In this document: in pieces, positions 52,065-60,197 of the stretch
Layout of the letters: each line of letters starts with the position of its first letter
Position numbering within the stretch: the stretch's first letter is position 1
From: Thioalkalivibrio sp. ALJT
GTDB lineage: Bacteria > Pseudomonadota > Gammaproteobacteria > Ectothiorhodospirales > Ectothiorhodospiraceae
NCBI RefSeq assembly: GCF_000381825.1
Contig: NZ_KB907128.1
Span: 1-64,000, forward strand
Reading direction: 5' to 3'
DNA: 64,000 nt
The notes under the pieces: generated by a model
Databases searched by the model: none
Seen by the model: only the letters and a program-made list of their open reading frames with translations
Told to the model about the DNA's origin: nothing
Translations under genes and position numbers: made by a program

Positions 52065-52679
52065 ATGACCAACGATACCGACGCAGCCAAGGCCGAACGC
52101 CACGCCCGGCGCATGGCGCGCAAGAAGGAAGTGGTGGACCGCAAGATCGCCGAGGCCCAGGACGAAAAGGGTGTGTTCCTGATCCTGACCGGCAACGGCA
52201 AGGGCAAGAGTTCTTCCGGATTCGGCATGGTGGCCCGCGCCCTGGGTCACGGCATGCAGGTGGGCATCGTGCAGTTCATCAAGGGCCAGTTCGCGACCGG
52301 CGAGGAGGCGTTTTTTCGCGCGCAGGATCGTGTGCAGTACCACGTGATGGGCGAGGGCTACACCTGGGAGACCCAGGACCGCGAGAAGGACGTGGCGGCG
52401 GCTCGCGAGGCCTGGGCGCATGCCCGCGACATGCTGCGCGACCCGAATGTTGACCTGGTGCTGCTCGACGAGCTGCATATCGCCCTGAAATACCAGTACC
52501 TGGATGTGGCCGAGGTGCTGGAAGACCTGGCGAACCGCCCACCCATGCAGCACGTGATAACGACCGGCCGCGCCGCGCCGAAGGCCCTGATCGAGGCGGC
52601 CGACACCGTAAGCGAGATCGGCGTGGTCAAGCACGCCTTTCAGGCCGGCATCAAGGCGCAGAAGGGGATCGAGCTGTGA
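52065..52679 (+). CDS. cobO: CobO, corrinoid adenosyltransferase
   Basis: 204 residues of the CobA/CobO family: Walker A GNGKGKSSSGFGMVARALG (residues about 45-63), VGIVQFIKGQF, LVLLDELHIALKY (Walker B-like) and VITTGRAAPKALIEAAD. It adenosylates cob(I)yrinic acid a,c-diamide or cobalamin. GGAG precedes the ATG. Its presence with a PduO-type enzyme in the same operon is a duplication of the step by two unrelated families. Confidence 0.95.
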   Translation: MTNDTDAAKAERHARRMARKKEVVDRKIAEAQDEKGVFLILTGNGKGKSSSGFGMVARALGHGMQVGIVQFIKGQFATGEEAFFRAQDRVQYHVMGEGYTWETQDREKDVAAAREAWAHARDMLRDPNVDLVLLDELHIALKYQYLDVAEVLEDLANRPPMQHVITTGRAAPKALIEAADTVSEIGVVKHAFQAGIKAQKGIEL

Positions 52680-52757
52680 GTGCCCGGGCGCTGCGGTTGG
52701 CCTCCGGGCTGCGCTATGATCGGGAAAGTGACGCGACCGCGAACCGGAGGCACCCGC

Positions 52758-53346
52758 ATGGCCAATCCCCAATCCGCGCGCATGGATGCCGAGGCCTTCC
52801 TGGCGTGGGAGACCGAGCAGCCGGGGAAACACCAGTTTGTGGCCGGCGAGGTCTTCGCGATGGGCGGTGCCTCAGACCGGCATGTGACCATCGCCGGGAA
52901 TGTATTTTCAGCGCTGCGCGAACACCTGCGCGGGGGGGGGCTGTCGCACCTTTATCGCCGCCATGAAGCTGCGGGTGGAGGCGGCCGATGCCTTCTTCTA
53001 TCCCGACGTGATGGTGACCTGCGATTCCGCCGACCGCGGGCGCGAGCAGTACAAGGAGGCGCCGGTGCTGGTGGTGGAGGTGCTGTCGCCGTCGACCGAG
53101 GCCTTCGATCGGGGCGCGAAATTTGCCGCGTATCGTGCGCTGGACTCGCTGCAGGAGTATCTGCTGATCGACCCGGCAAGCGGCGCGGTGGAACTCTACC
53201 GGCGCGATCCGGAGAACCACTGGGTGCTGTACAGCCACGCTCCGCTGGATACCGTCGACTTGCGCAGCGTCGGAGTGATGCTGGAGGGCGGACGTATCTT
53301 CGAAGACGCGCCTCCAGGCGGCCCTTCGCCCGCGGACGGGGACTGA
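52758..53346 (+). pseudogene. Uma2-family (DUF820) nuclease gene broken by a frameshift in a G tract
   Basis: The first part, MANPQSARMDAEAFLAWETE through SALREHLRGGG, reads in one frame up to a run of nine G (52932-52940). The rest, CRTFIAAMKLRVEAADAFFY, PDVMVTCDSADRGREQYKEA and PVLVVEVLSPSTEAFDRGAK, continues in the next frame to 53346. Removing one G restores a full Uma2 protein of about 195 residues with the PD-x-V and VVEVLSPST motifs of this PD-(D/E)xK-like fold. Could be a true mutation, a phase-variable tract, or a sequencing error. A GGAGG site precedes the ATG. Confidence 0.88.
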
Positions 53347-53404
53347 AGGCGGCAGAACCGCTCGCGAGCGGACCGACACGACGCCGTTCGGCGGTGGGTG
53401 CGGA

Positions 53405-54706
53405 ATGAGCGCTCCGGCGACCTGCCCCGCGGCGTTCGTGGCGGCCCCGGCCTCGGGTCAGGGCAAGACCACGATCACCGCCGCCATCGCCCGCTACCAC
53501 CGCAATCAGGGTTTGCGCGTCCGCGTGTTCAAGACCGGCCCCGACTTCCTCGACCCGATGATCCTGGAACAGGCCTCCGGGCATCCGGTGGACCCGCTGC
53601 ACCTTTGGATGGTGGGGGAGGCCGCGTGCAAGGCGAAGCTGTACGAGGCCGCACAGGAGGCCGACCTGATCCTCGTCGAGGGGTCGATGGGTCTGTTCGA
53701 TGGCGATCCTTCCGGCGCGGATCTGGCCGTGCGTTTTGGCCTTCCTGTATTGGCGCTGATTGATGCCGGAGGGATGGCCCAGACCTTCGGGGCGGTCGTT
53801 CACGGACTGGCGACCTACCGCTCTGACGTCTCGCTCACGGGCGTGATTGCCAATCGAACGGGTAGTGCTCGCCACGGGCAGATGCTGGCCGAGAGTATGC
53901 CGGAGGGCGTGCATTTCTACGGTGCCGTGCCCCGCAACGAGGGGCTCAGCGTGCCGGATCGCCACCTCGGTCTGGTGCAGGCCGGCGAGATCGAGGATCT
54001 CGATGCACGTTTGCAAGCGGCCGCCGAGGCGATTGCCGAGGCCGGAGTCACGGAACTCCCGGCACCGGTCACCTTCGAGCCCGAGCCAATGCCGGAGGTC
54101 ACGCGCGGTCTGGAAGGCGTTCGCATCGCGATCGCGCGGGATGCCGCGTTTGCGTTTACCTATCCCGGCAATGTGGATCTGCTGCGCGCGATGGGTGCCC
54201 GGCTGGAGTTCTTCTCTCCGGTGGCCGGTGACCGGCTGCCGGAAGTCGATGCCGTGTGGTTGCCCGGCGGGTACCCGGAACTGCATCTGGACGCCCTGGC
54301 GGCCAATGTCGGGCTCAAGCGGGATCTTGCCGAGCATCATGCGGCGGGGCGGCCGTTGCTCGCCGAATGTGGCGGGTTCCTCTATCTGCTGGATGAATTG
54401 ACCCATCGCGATGGGCATCCGGCATCCATGGCCGGTCTGATTTCAGGTCATGCCCGCCTGGAGCCCAAACTCCAGGGGCTGGGCCTCCAGAGTGCCCCAC
54501 TGCCCGAAGGCGAGCTGCGTGGCCACACCTTCCACCATACCCATGCCGAGGTGCACTGGGAGCCGATTGCACACTGTCGCCGAGCACGCGACGGCGGAAC
54601 CGCGTCCGAGGCCGTGTACCGTGAAGGGCGCCTGACGGCCGGATATTTGCACGCCTACTTCCCGTCCAATATTCGGGCCACTCTGGCCTTGTTTCGCCCG
54701 AACTGA
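53405..54706 (+). CDS. cobB: Cobyrinic acid a,c-diamide synthase
   Basis: 433 residues in two domains: an N-terminal ATP-binding dethiobiotin-synthetase-like domain (ASGQGKTTITAAIARYH, GPDFLDPMIL, VEGSMGLFDG) and a C-terminal class I glutamine amidotransferase with the nucleophilic cysteine in LLAECGGFLYLLDEL (about residue 320) and a late GYLHAYF. It amidates the a and c side chains of cobyrinic or hydrogenobyrinic acid. Its place with cobO shows that the host can process corrin rings beyond simple salvage. Confidence 0.95.
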   Translation: MSAPATCPAAFVAAPASGQGKTTITAAIARYHRNQGLRVRVFKTGPDFLDPMILEQASGHPVDPLHLWMVGEAACKAKLYEAAQEADLILVEGSMGLFDGDPSGADLAVRFGLPVLALIDAGGMAQTFGAVVHGLATYRSDVSLTGVIANRTGSARHGQMLAESMPEGVHFYGAVPRNEGLSVPDRHLGLVQAGEIEDLDARLQAAAEAIAEAGVTELPAPVTFEPEPMPEVTRGLEGVRIAIARDAAFAFTYPGNVDLLRAMGARLEFFSPVAGDRLPEVDAVWLPGGYPELHLDALAANVGLKRDLAEHHAAGRPLLAECGGFLYLLDELTHRDGHPASMAGLISGHARLEPKLQGLGLQSAPLPEGELRGHTFHHTHAEVHWEPIAHCRRARDGGTASEAVYREGRLTAGYLHAYFPSNIRATLALFRPN

Positions 54707-54719
54707 GCCGCGTAAGGGA

Positions 54720-54757
54720 AATCCCGGGGAAGTGGTTTTCTATTGTTCCCCGGGATT
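54720..54757. terminator. Bidirectional hairpin between cobB and the cytochrome gene
   Basis: AATCCCGGGGA (54720-54730) and TCCCCGGGATT (54747-54757) form an 11-bp stem with a T-rich loop, placed between two converging genes. Confidence 0.65.
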
Positions 54758-54796
54758 GATTGAGGAGCCGCCCCAGGGTCGAGGCAGCCAGTTCTC

Positions 54797-55357
54797 TCAG
54801 CGACGGCGATAGTTGTCGTGGCAGGCGAGGCACTGGTGGCGTACGCCGTTCAGGACCTCGGTGGCGCGTAGCTGAAAGCCCTCGTCCTCCAGGTCGTCGG
54901 CCGCGTCGACTTTTCGTTGCAGCTCGGCCGTGGCCTCGCGGAATGCCGCCTTGTATGCGGAGAACTCCGGGTCTTCCCAGGCCTTGGGGAGCGCCCCCGG
55001 TTCGCCTTCGCGAGCCGGTGTCTCCTGTGCGAACCCGGTTTCGATGTCGTCGCCCCTGCGCGCCAGTTCGCGGGCAAGGTCGGGCAGTTGCCCTGCGAAT
55101 GGTGCGCCATAACGCAGGATCTGCTCGATGCTGCGGTAGGTGGCCGATGTGCCCTGCATGCTCTGCTGACGGAAGCGCTGGAAGGCCTCGGTCGCATCCA
55201 CTTCGGCCGGATCGTCCAGGGTCTCGTCATAGTCGCCCCAGGGGCCCGGCATTGTGACAGTGACCTCCGCGGTGGCCGGGCTGCCGGTGGCAGCCAGCAA
55301 CAGGATCGCAAAGAGGGTGGTTCTCAACGGGTGATGGATCGGTTGCATCCGGTTCAT
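54797..55357 (-). CDS. Cytochrome c'-like exported haem protein
   Basis: 186 residues. Signal peptide MNRMQPIHHPLRTTLFAILL to about residue 30, then a helical domain with a single haem-binding CLACH (C-x2-CH) a few residues from the C terminus, followed by DNYRRR, as in cytochrome c'/c556-type four-helix cytochromes. These bind nitric oxide or carry electrons in the periplasm. Start at 55357 is chosen for a GGGAG site 6 bases upstream. It begins 22 bases after the porin gene and therefore lies on the same riboswitch-controlled transcript. Confidence 0.87.
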   Translation of the reverse strand: MNRMQPIHHPLRTTLFAILLLAATGSPATAEVTVTMPGPWGDYDETLDDPAEVDATEAFQRFRQQSMQGTSATYRSIEQILRYGAPFAGQLPDLARELARRGDDIETGFAQETPAREGEPGALPKAWEDPEFSAYKAAFREATAELQRKVDAADDLEDEGFQLRATEVLNGVRHQCLACHDNYRRR

Positions 55358-55378
55358 GTCGATTCTCCCGGTCATTTC

Positions 55379-56494
55379 TCAGAAGCGGAACTGGTGCTGC
55401 AGATGCAGCTCCCAATCCGAGGTATCGGTGTCGCGGTCCAGCCACATCAGCTGGGTCTTGTGCCGCTGGCCACGGTGATACCAGTTGAGGCCGGCACCCC
55501 ATTCACGCTGCCAGCGCTCGTCAGTGCCAAGATCGTCGCCTGCGTCGTGGCGCAATACGGCGTGGCGTGCGGCGAACTCCAGTCCCTCCATTGGCAGCGA
55601 CTGCGCCAGTTCCAGTTCGGCCCCCAGGTCGTGGTAGCTCGCGGTCCGGTCTGGCGAGACGTCGCGCCGGAATGCGGCCAGCGAGAGCGAGGTGTGACCG
55701 AACTTGATCACGGCATCGGCCGTGGTGGTCAACCAGTCGGCGCGCTGATTGGCCACGTTGTCTTGGAGGCCGCGGCTCCAGTCGCGCAGGTGGTTGCGGT
55801 TGGCGGTCTGTACGCCGGCGCCCAGTGCGACGGTGCGCTCCACGGCCTGGCCTAACGTGGTGTTGTCGCGCGGGACCGCGCCGACCGGGGCCCACGCGCC
55901 GCGCGCGCTGAACAGGTGGCCGGATGTGGAGGGGCGATCGTCGCGCTGATCCAGACGCCCGCGACCGTCGAACACGCCGATGGCCCATGCCCTGTCGTCG
56001 CCGGCGCCGCCCAGCAGGGCGATACCGGTGTCGCGGCCGGCCGGAACCTCGAACGGGTTGCCGGCGATGCTCAGTTCGGTGAACAGGCGGTTGGGGCCGC
56101 CGATATCCCGCGACAGGCCAAAGGGGACCGTAAACTGGCCAGCCCGCAGGCCCAGGTGTTCACCCATTGCGTACTGCAACCAGATGTCGCGCATGGACAC
56201 CTCGCCGCTGCTGAAGTCCGGTTGCAGGCGGAAACTCAGATCGGGGTGGAACAAAGTGCCCGAGGTGTCCAGCCAGGCGCGACGGAAGTCGAATTCGCTG
56301 CTGGAGCCATCCGGGTCTCGTTCGTAGCTGTAGCGGCCCTGGATCAGCGGATCCAGGGTGACGTGCAGGCCGTCTTCCGCGTCGCCAAACTCGAAACCGG
56401 CATGTGCCGGCGCGATGCCCGTGGCTGTCATCAGGCACAGGGTGGCCAGGACCGGAACGGCGTGTTGCCCCGGTCGGAGATGGGTATGGTTCAT
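55379..56494 (-). CDS. O/P-type outer-membrane porin under a cobalamin riboswitch
   Basis: 371 residues: signal peptide ending GIAPAHA (about residue 32), LIQGRYSYERDPDGSSSEFD near the start and FRRAWLDTSGTLFHPDLSFR, followed by repeated amphipathic strands and a C-terminal HLQHQFRF, all typical of phosphate-selective porin O/P relatives. The specificity cannot be read from sequence. Immediately upstream on the same strand lies a full cobalamin riboswitch (56634-56837), so it is expressed when cobalamin is scarce, which suggests passage of a corrinoid, a precursor or cobalt. Confidence 0.88.
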   Translation of the reverse strand: MNHTHLRPGQHAVPVLATLCLMTATGIAPAHAGFEFGDAEDGLHVTLDPLIQGRYSYERDPDGSSSEFDFRRAWLDTSGTLFHPDLSFRLQPDFSSGEVSMRDIWLQYAMGEHLGLRAGQFTVPFGLSRDIGGPNRLFTELSIAGNPFEVPAGRDTGIALLGGAGDDRAWAIGVFDGRGRLDQRDDRPSTSGHLFSARGAWAPVGAVPRDNTTLGQAVERTVALGAGVQTANRNHLRDWSRGLQDNVANQRADWLTTTADAVIKFGHTSLSLAAFRRDVSPDRTASYHDLGAELELAQSLPMEGLEFAARHAVLRHDAGDDLGTDERWQREWGAGLNWYHRGQRHKTQLMWLDRDTDTSDWELHLQHQFRF

Positions 56495-56633
56495 TGTCGG
56501 GTTGCTCCCTTGGACGCGCGACCCCGCACGCCGTGGATGAAACGACGCCGGGGACTGGACAGGGAGCAGGGAGGCCGGGCGATGCGGGCACGCCGGTCTG
56601 GCCCGCTCGGCCGCCCACCGCGGCGTCGGGTGT

Positions 56634-56837
56634 TCTCCAGGCCGGTCTCCGGACTCGCGGAGGAGATGCGCGATGCATCCAGGGTGGATCGCGTTCCCGC
56701 GGGCATCCCGGGGATGCGCCGCAGTGGCATTGGATCCGCCCGTCTCCGCCTACCGTTACGGGGGCAGTGCCGGCATTGCGAATGTCGATTCGCGCACCGG
56801 CTTCCCGATTATCCCCGGCGACTGAACGCCGGGGCAC
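56634..56837 (-). promoter_or_regulatory. Cobalamin riboswitch (porin leader)
   Basis: On the minus strand: GGTGCC at the 5' end with a CCGGCG/CGCCGG hairpin, GATAATCGGGAAGCCGGTG, GGCACTGCCCCCGTAACGGT (core, with GTAAC where GCAAC is usual), GCCACTG, and the B12 box GAGTCCGGAGACCGGCCTGG at the 3' end. It points to the porin gene at 56494, 140 bases away. Bases 56838-57096 on the other side hold no gene I can support. Confidence 0.93.
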
Positions 56838-57096
56838 CTGGAGAGGGGCGAACCGTAGTGGAGGGAAATGAGGGGGGCAAGTTTGTCGGAATCCGGGGAA
56901 ACGGTGCAGCGGGCGTACATTCGGGTTCCCCTGGAGGCCGCTGATTGATCCAGACCATCTCCCGGCCGGATTTTGATCGCGACCCGGTTCCCGCGTCTGC
57001 AGGGTGGGTTTCAGGTGGTTTGGACCGAGTCTGGTTCGGTCCGTGCCGATATCCATTCCTCCGAAGGATCGCTGGCGGGTCGGAGACGAGGGCGCG

Positions 57097-57348
57097 ATGA
57101 CCGAACAGCAGATGCGCGGGATGAAGCTGTTTGCCGACATTGGCTGTGTCGCCTGTCGGGCGGGCCCGGCGCTGACCTACCCCTACATGAACAACGGCGA
57201 GACCGCCACGCTGGACGAAGCGATCCGCATCATGGGGGAAGAGATGCCAGGGCAGGACTTCACGGACGATGAGGTTGCGGATATCGAAGCCTTCATGCAG
57301 GCCCTGCCGGGTGAGATGCCGCAGTTCGAGATCCCGGCGCTGCCGTAA
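57097..57348 (+). pseudogene. Remnant of a di-haem cytochrome c peroxidase
   Basis: Only the last 80 or so residues of a CcpA/MauG-type peroxidase remain: MRGMKLFADIGCVACRAGPA, then MNNGETATLDEAIRIM and TDDEVADIEAFMQALPGE, the usual C-terminal helix. The haem motif reads C-VA-CR, with arginine in place of the axial histidine, so it could not bind haem normally. No signal peptide or first domain is present. Clear remnant of a deleted gene. Confidence 0.75.
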
Positions 57349-57376
57349 GCAGCCGCATCCGGAGTCGACCAGACCC

Positions 57377-57406
57377 AGCCCCCTCCGTCTGTGGAGTGGG
57401 CTTTTT
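57377..57406 (+). terminator. Terminator between converging genes
   Basis: AGCCC/GGGCT with an inner CTCC/GGAG stem, followed by TTTTT at 57402-57406, at the end of the peroxidase remnant. Confidence 0.75.
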
Positions 57407-57416
57407 CGTGGGGCCC

Positions 57417-57860
57417 CTATTCGACCGTGATCGTGATTTTCTCGGAAACGACGGGCGGGTCGAAGCTGATGTGGCGGTAGTCCATGAACAGCAACTGCAG
57501 GGTGTATTCGCCGGGTTCCAGTTCCAGCTCGCCCTCGGTCTGCCCGCCGCCGAAATGACGCTTGTGGTCGGAGAACGGCAGGGAGGCATCCAGGTCCACT
57601 GCGTCGAGCGGCTTGTTCACCAGCAGGTGATGATGGCCGGTGTTATCCATCTCCACCCCGGCCGGGGCGACACCCATGCCGCGCAGTCCCATCCGGACCC
57701 GTACGGGGCTTTCGAGTGTTTCGCCATCCTGCGGACTGATGAAATAGGCCTTCGCGCCATCCGGAGGTGCAGTGCGATCGGTGGCCGTGGCGTTCCCGGC
57801 GAGCAGGAGGCCCCCGGTCAGCGCGAGCAGCGTAACGCAGCGAGTGAAGGCGGTCTTCAT
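57417..57860 (-). CDS. Exported DUF4399 protein
   Basis: 147 residues. Signal peptide MKTAFTRCVTLLALTGGLLL to about residue 27, then a single DUF4399 domain: AYFISPQDGETLESPVRVRM, GHHHLLVN (a His-rich motif) and LPFSDHKRHFGGGQTE followed by a beta strand LELEPGEYTLQLLFMD. The histidines suggest metal binding; function of the family is unknown. AAGGAG precedes the ATG at 57860. It is often found near cytochromes in other bacteria, which I recall but cannot check. Confidence 0.85.
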   Translation of the reverse strand: MKTAFTRCVTLLALTGGLLLAGNATATDRTAPPDGAKAYFISPQDGETLESPVRVRMGLRGMGVAPAGVEMDNTGHHHLLVNKPLDAVDLDASLPFSDHKRHFGGGQTEGELELEPGEYTLQLLFMDYRHISFDPPVVSEKITITVE

Positions 57861-57999
57861 GATGACTCCTTGAGCCCGCATGCGGGCAGTGGCTGTGCCT
57901 ATGCCGAGTATAGTCAGCCGTGCACGCGGCAGTACGGTGGCGTTCTGCTACCCTATGCGCCTTCGTTTTCCACCTCCCGATCGACGACGAGTAGCCCGC

Positions 58000-59406
58000 A
58001 TGAGTTTTCGTACCCGCTTTGCCCCCAGTCCGACCGGCTATCTGCATATTGGCGGTGCCCGCACCGCGCTGTTCTCGTGGCTTTATGCCCGTCACCATGG
58101 CGGCGAGTTCGTGCTGCGGATCGAGGACACCGATCTGGAGCGCAGCACCGCGGAGTCGGTGAACGCGATCCTCGAGGGCATGAACTGGCTGGGGCTGACC
58201 TACGATCATGGGCCGTTTTATCAGACGGAGCGTTTTGATCGGTACAAGGAAGTGATCGACCAGCTGATGGCCGCAGGCCATGCCTATCGCTGCTACTGCA
58301 CCAGGGAAGAGCTGGACGCGATGCGCGAGGAGCAGAAGGCGCGCAAGGAGAAGCCGCGTTACGACGGTCGCTGCCGAGCGCGCACCGAGCCGCGCGAGGG
58401 CGTGGACCCGGTGATCCGTTTTCGGACGCCGGACGAGGGCGTGACCGTTGTGGACGATATGGTGCGCGGCAAGGTCGCCTTTCAGAACAGTGAACTGGAC
58501 GACCTGATCATCGCCCGTTCCGATGGCTCGCCGACCTACAACCTCACGGTGGTGGTCGACGACATGGACATGGGGATTACCCACGTGGTCCGCGGCGACG
58601 ACCATCTGAACAACACCCCGCGCCAGATCAACATCCTGAAGGCGCTGGGCGTGGAGCCGCCGCGCTACGGCCACCTGCCGATGATCATGGGCCCGGATGG
58701 CGCCAAGCTGTCCAAGCGCCACGGCGCGGTCTCGGTGATGCAGTACCGCGACGAGGGCTACCTGCCGGAGGCGCTGTTGAACTACCTGGTGCGCCTGGGC
58801 TGGGCGCATGGCGACCAGGAGATCTTCTCGGTGGACGAACTGGTGCGCCTGTTCGACATCCAGGATGTGAACCAGTCCGCCTCCGCGATCAACCCGGACA
58901 AGCTCCTGTGGCTCAACCAGCACTACATCAAGACCCTGGACCCGGACCACGTGGCGCTGGAGTTCGGCTGGCACCTGGGTCAGCTGGGCATCGACCCAAC
59001 CAGTGGCCCGGCGATGCGCGACGTGGTGATCGCCCAGCGCGAACGGGCGCGTACCCTGCGCGAGATGGCCGAGAACAGCGTGTACTTTTATCGCGAGTTC
59101 GAGGACTACGACGAGAAGGCCGCACGCAAGCAGCTCACCGCCGAGGCCCTCCCGGTGCTGCAGACGTTGCATGACGGTTTCAGCGCGCTGGGCGCCTGGG
59201 AGAAGGAACCGCTGCACGAGGTGGTGGTGCACACCGGCGAGCGTCTGGAGCTCAAGCTGGGCAAGGTCGCGCAGCCGCTGCGTGTGGCGTTGACCGGGGG
59301 GACGGTATCGCCCCCCATCGATGATACGCTGGTGCTGATGGGTCGCGAACGCGCCCTGGCCCGTATCGAGCGGGCATTGCAGAAAATTTCTGCGGAGGTG
59401 GGTTGA
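58000..59406 (+). CDS. gltX: Glutamyl-tRNA synthetase
   Basis: 468 residues of a class I synthetase: [20 protein letters not shown] contains the HIGH-equivalent HIGG (residues 16-19), and KLSKRHG the KMSKS-equivalent (about 236). A partial zinc-binding knob ([12 protein letters not shown] ... RYDGRCR) is present as in E. coli GluRS. It charges tRNA-Glu, one of whose genes lies 390 bases downstream. The ATG at 58000 fits the conserved N terminus. The promoter of tRNA-Ala overlaps its stop codon. Confidence 0.97.
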   Translation: MSFRTRFAPSPTGYLHIGGARTALFSWLYARHHGGEFVLRIEDTDLERSTAESVNAILEGMNWLGLTYDHGPFYQTERFDRYKEVIDQLMAAGHAYRCYCTREELDAMREEQKARKEKPRYDGRCRARTEPREGVDPVIRFRTPDEGVTVVDDMVRGKVAFQNSELDDLIIARSDGSPTYNLTVVVDDMDMGITHVVRGDDHLNNTPRQINILKALGVEPPRYGHLPMIMGPDGAKLSKRHGAVSVMQYRDEGYLPEALLNYLVRLGWAHGDQEIFSVDELVRLFDIQDVNQSASAINPDKLLWLNQHYIKTLDPDHVALEFGWHLGQLGIDPTSGPAMRDVVIAQRERARTLREMAENSVYFYREFEDYDEKAARKQLTAEALPVLQTLHDGFSALGAWEKEPLHEVVVHTGERLELKLGKVAQPLRVALTGGTVSPPIDDTLVLMGRERALARIERALQKISAEVG

Positions 59407-59431
59407 CACATTTCGGGGGTCTGGCTACAGT
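59403..59431 (+). promoter_or_regulatory. Sigma-70 promoter of tRNA-Ala, overlapping the gltX stop
   Basis: TTGACA (59403-59408), a 17-base spacer and TACAGT (59426-59431). The TGA inside TTGACA is the gltX stop codon. Confidence 0.88.
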
Positions 59432-59448
59432 ACGCGCTCGCCTGACAC

Positions 59449-59524
59449 GGGGCCATAGCTCAGCTGGGAGAGCGCCTGCATGGCATGCAGGAGGTCGGCG
59501 GTTCGATCCCGCCTGGCTCCACCA
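59449..59524 (+). tRNA. tRNA-Ala (GGC)
   Basis: Acceptor GGGGCCA (59449-59455) pairs with TGGCTCC (59514-59520), discriminator A and encoded CCA. Anticodon loop ATGGCAT carries GGC; T arm GGTTCGATCC. Confidence 0.98.
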
Positions 59525-59548
59525 ACCAGGGGAAGTGTGAGAGCATCA

Positions 59549-59773
59549 ATGCATCGTTTTGGGGTCTTATTGATCTACATTGGATTGGTGCTTTCGATAG
59601 CTGGACTCATCGGCGGATTCGGACTGATGTTTACCGGGGAACAGACCTGGTCCAAGTTCCTGATCGCCATGGTTCCAACCGGGTTTGTGCTGGTTTTTAC
59701 CGGTATGGTGACAACGATCCTGCATCGTGCACCGGGTAGCGAAGCCAACCAGCCGAAAGGCCCACCGGAATAG
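59549..59773 (+). CDS. Small membrane protein of unknown function
   Basis: 74 residues, MHRFGVLLIYIGLVLSIAGL and then a second membrane helix FLIAMVPTGFVLVFTGMVTT, with a short hydrophilic tail. It sits between tRNA-Ala and tRNA-Glu and would be read on the same transcript. Base composition is lower in GC than the neighbours. Not recognised. Confidence 0.6.
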   Translation: MHRFGVLLIYIGLVLSIAGLIGGFGLMFTGEQTWSKFLIAMVPTGFVLVFTGMVTTILHRAPGSEANQPKGPPE

Positions 59774-59793
59774 CAACAAGACGTTGCCTCTAC

Positions 59794-59869
59794 GTCCCCA
59801 TCGTCTAGAGGCCTAGGACACCGCCCTTTCACGGCGGCGACCGGGGTTCGAATCCCCGTGGGGACGCCA
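59794..59869 (+). tRNA. tRNA-Glu (TTC)
   Basis: Acceptor GTCCCCA (59794-59800) pairs with TGGGGAC (59859-59865), discriminator G and encoded CCA. Anticodon loop CTTTCAC carries TTC. It lies close to gltX, the synthetase that charges it. Confidence 0.98.
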
Positions 59870-59880
59870 TATCAAATAAA

Positions 59881-59911
59881 AAGCCCGAACCTCATGGTTC
59901 GGGCTTTTTTG
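59881..59911. terminator. Strong terminator after tRNA-Glu
   Basis: AAGCCCGAACC (59881-59891) and GGTTCGGGCTT (59896-59906) with a T run after and an A run before, so it works for the tRNA transcript and for the minus-strand gene ending at 59979. Confidence 0.92.
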
Positions 59912-59978
59912 TATGCAAACGTTCGCTTGAAACCCTCGAGTTGACGAGCACGTCCATGTGCTCGCCTGGCGTTCGAAA

Positions 59979-60197
59979 CTAGAATTCGAACTGTGCTCGG
60001 GCAGCCAGCACGTGGTTGCCGTTCGCCACGCCACCGCGGCCCTCATAGTCGAAGTACATGTAGTTCAGCTTGAACACCATGTCCTGGTTCGGATACCAGT
60101 TCAGACCGAGGGTGTAGTGGTCCATCTTGTTGCCGCGCCCGACGCGTGTGTGCTCCATCGAGTCGGCATGGGCATAACGTGCTGCGATTTCCCAGCT
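59979..60197 (-). pseudogene. C-terminal fragment of an O/P-type porin fused to a permease remnant
   Basis: The last 72 codons encode SWEIAARYAHADSMEHTRVG and then LGLNWYPNQDMVFKLNYMYF, ending NHVLAARAQFEF, the terminal strands of a phosphate-selective porin with the outer-membrane C-terminal Phe. The reading frame continues without a stop into the ABC permease remnant upstream. Such a fusion is not a functional protein; it marks a deletion that joined two genes. Confidence 0.85.

Noticed and set aside
57643-59409. A 588-codon minus-strand frame opposite gltX
   Set aside because: Antisense shadow of a well-conserved synthetase gene.
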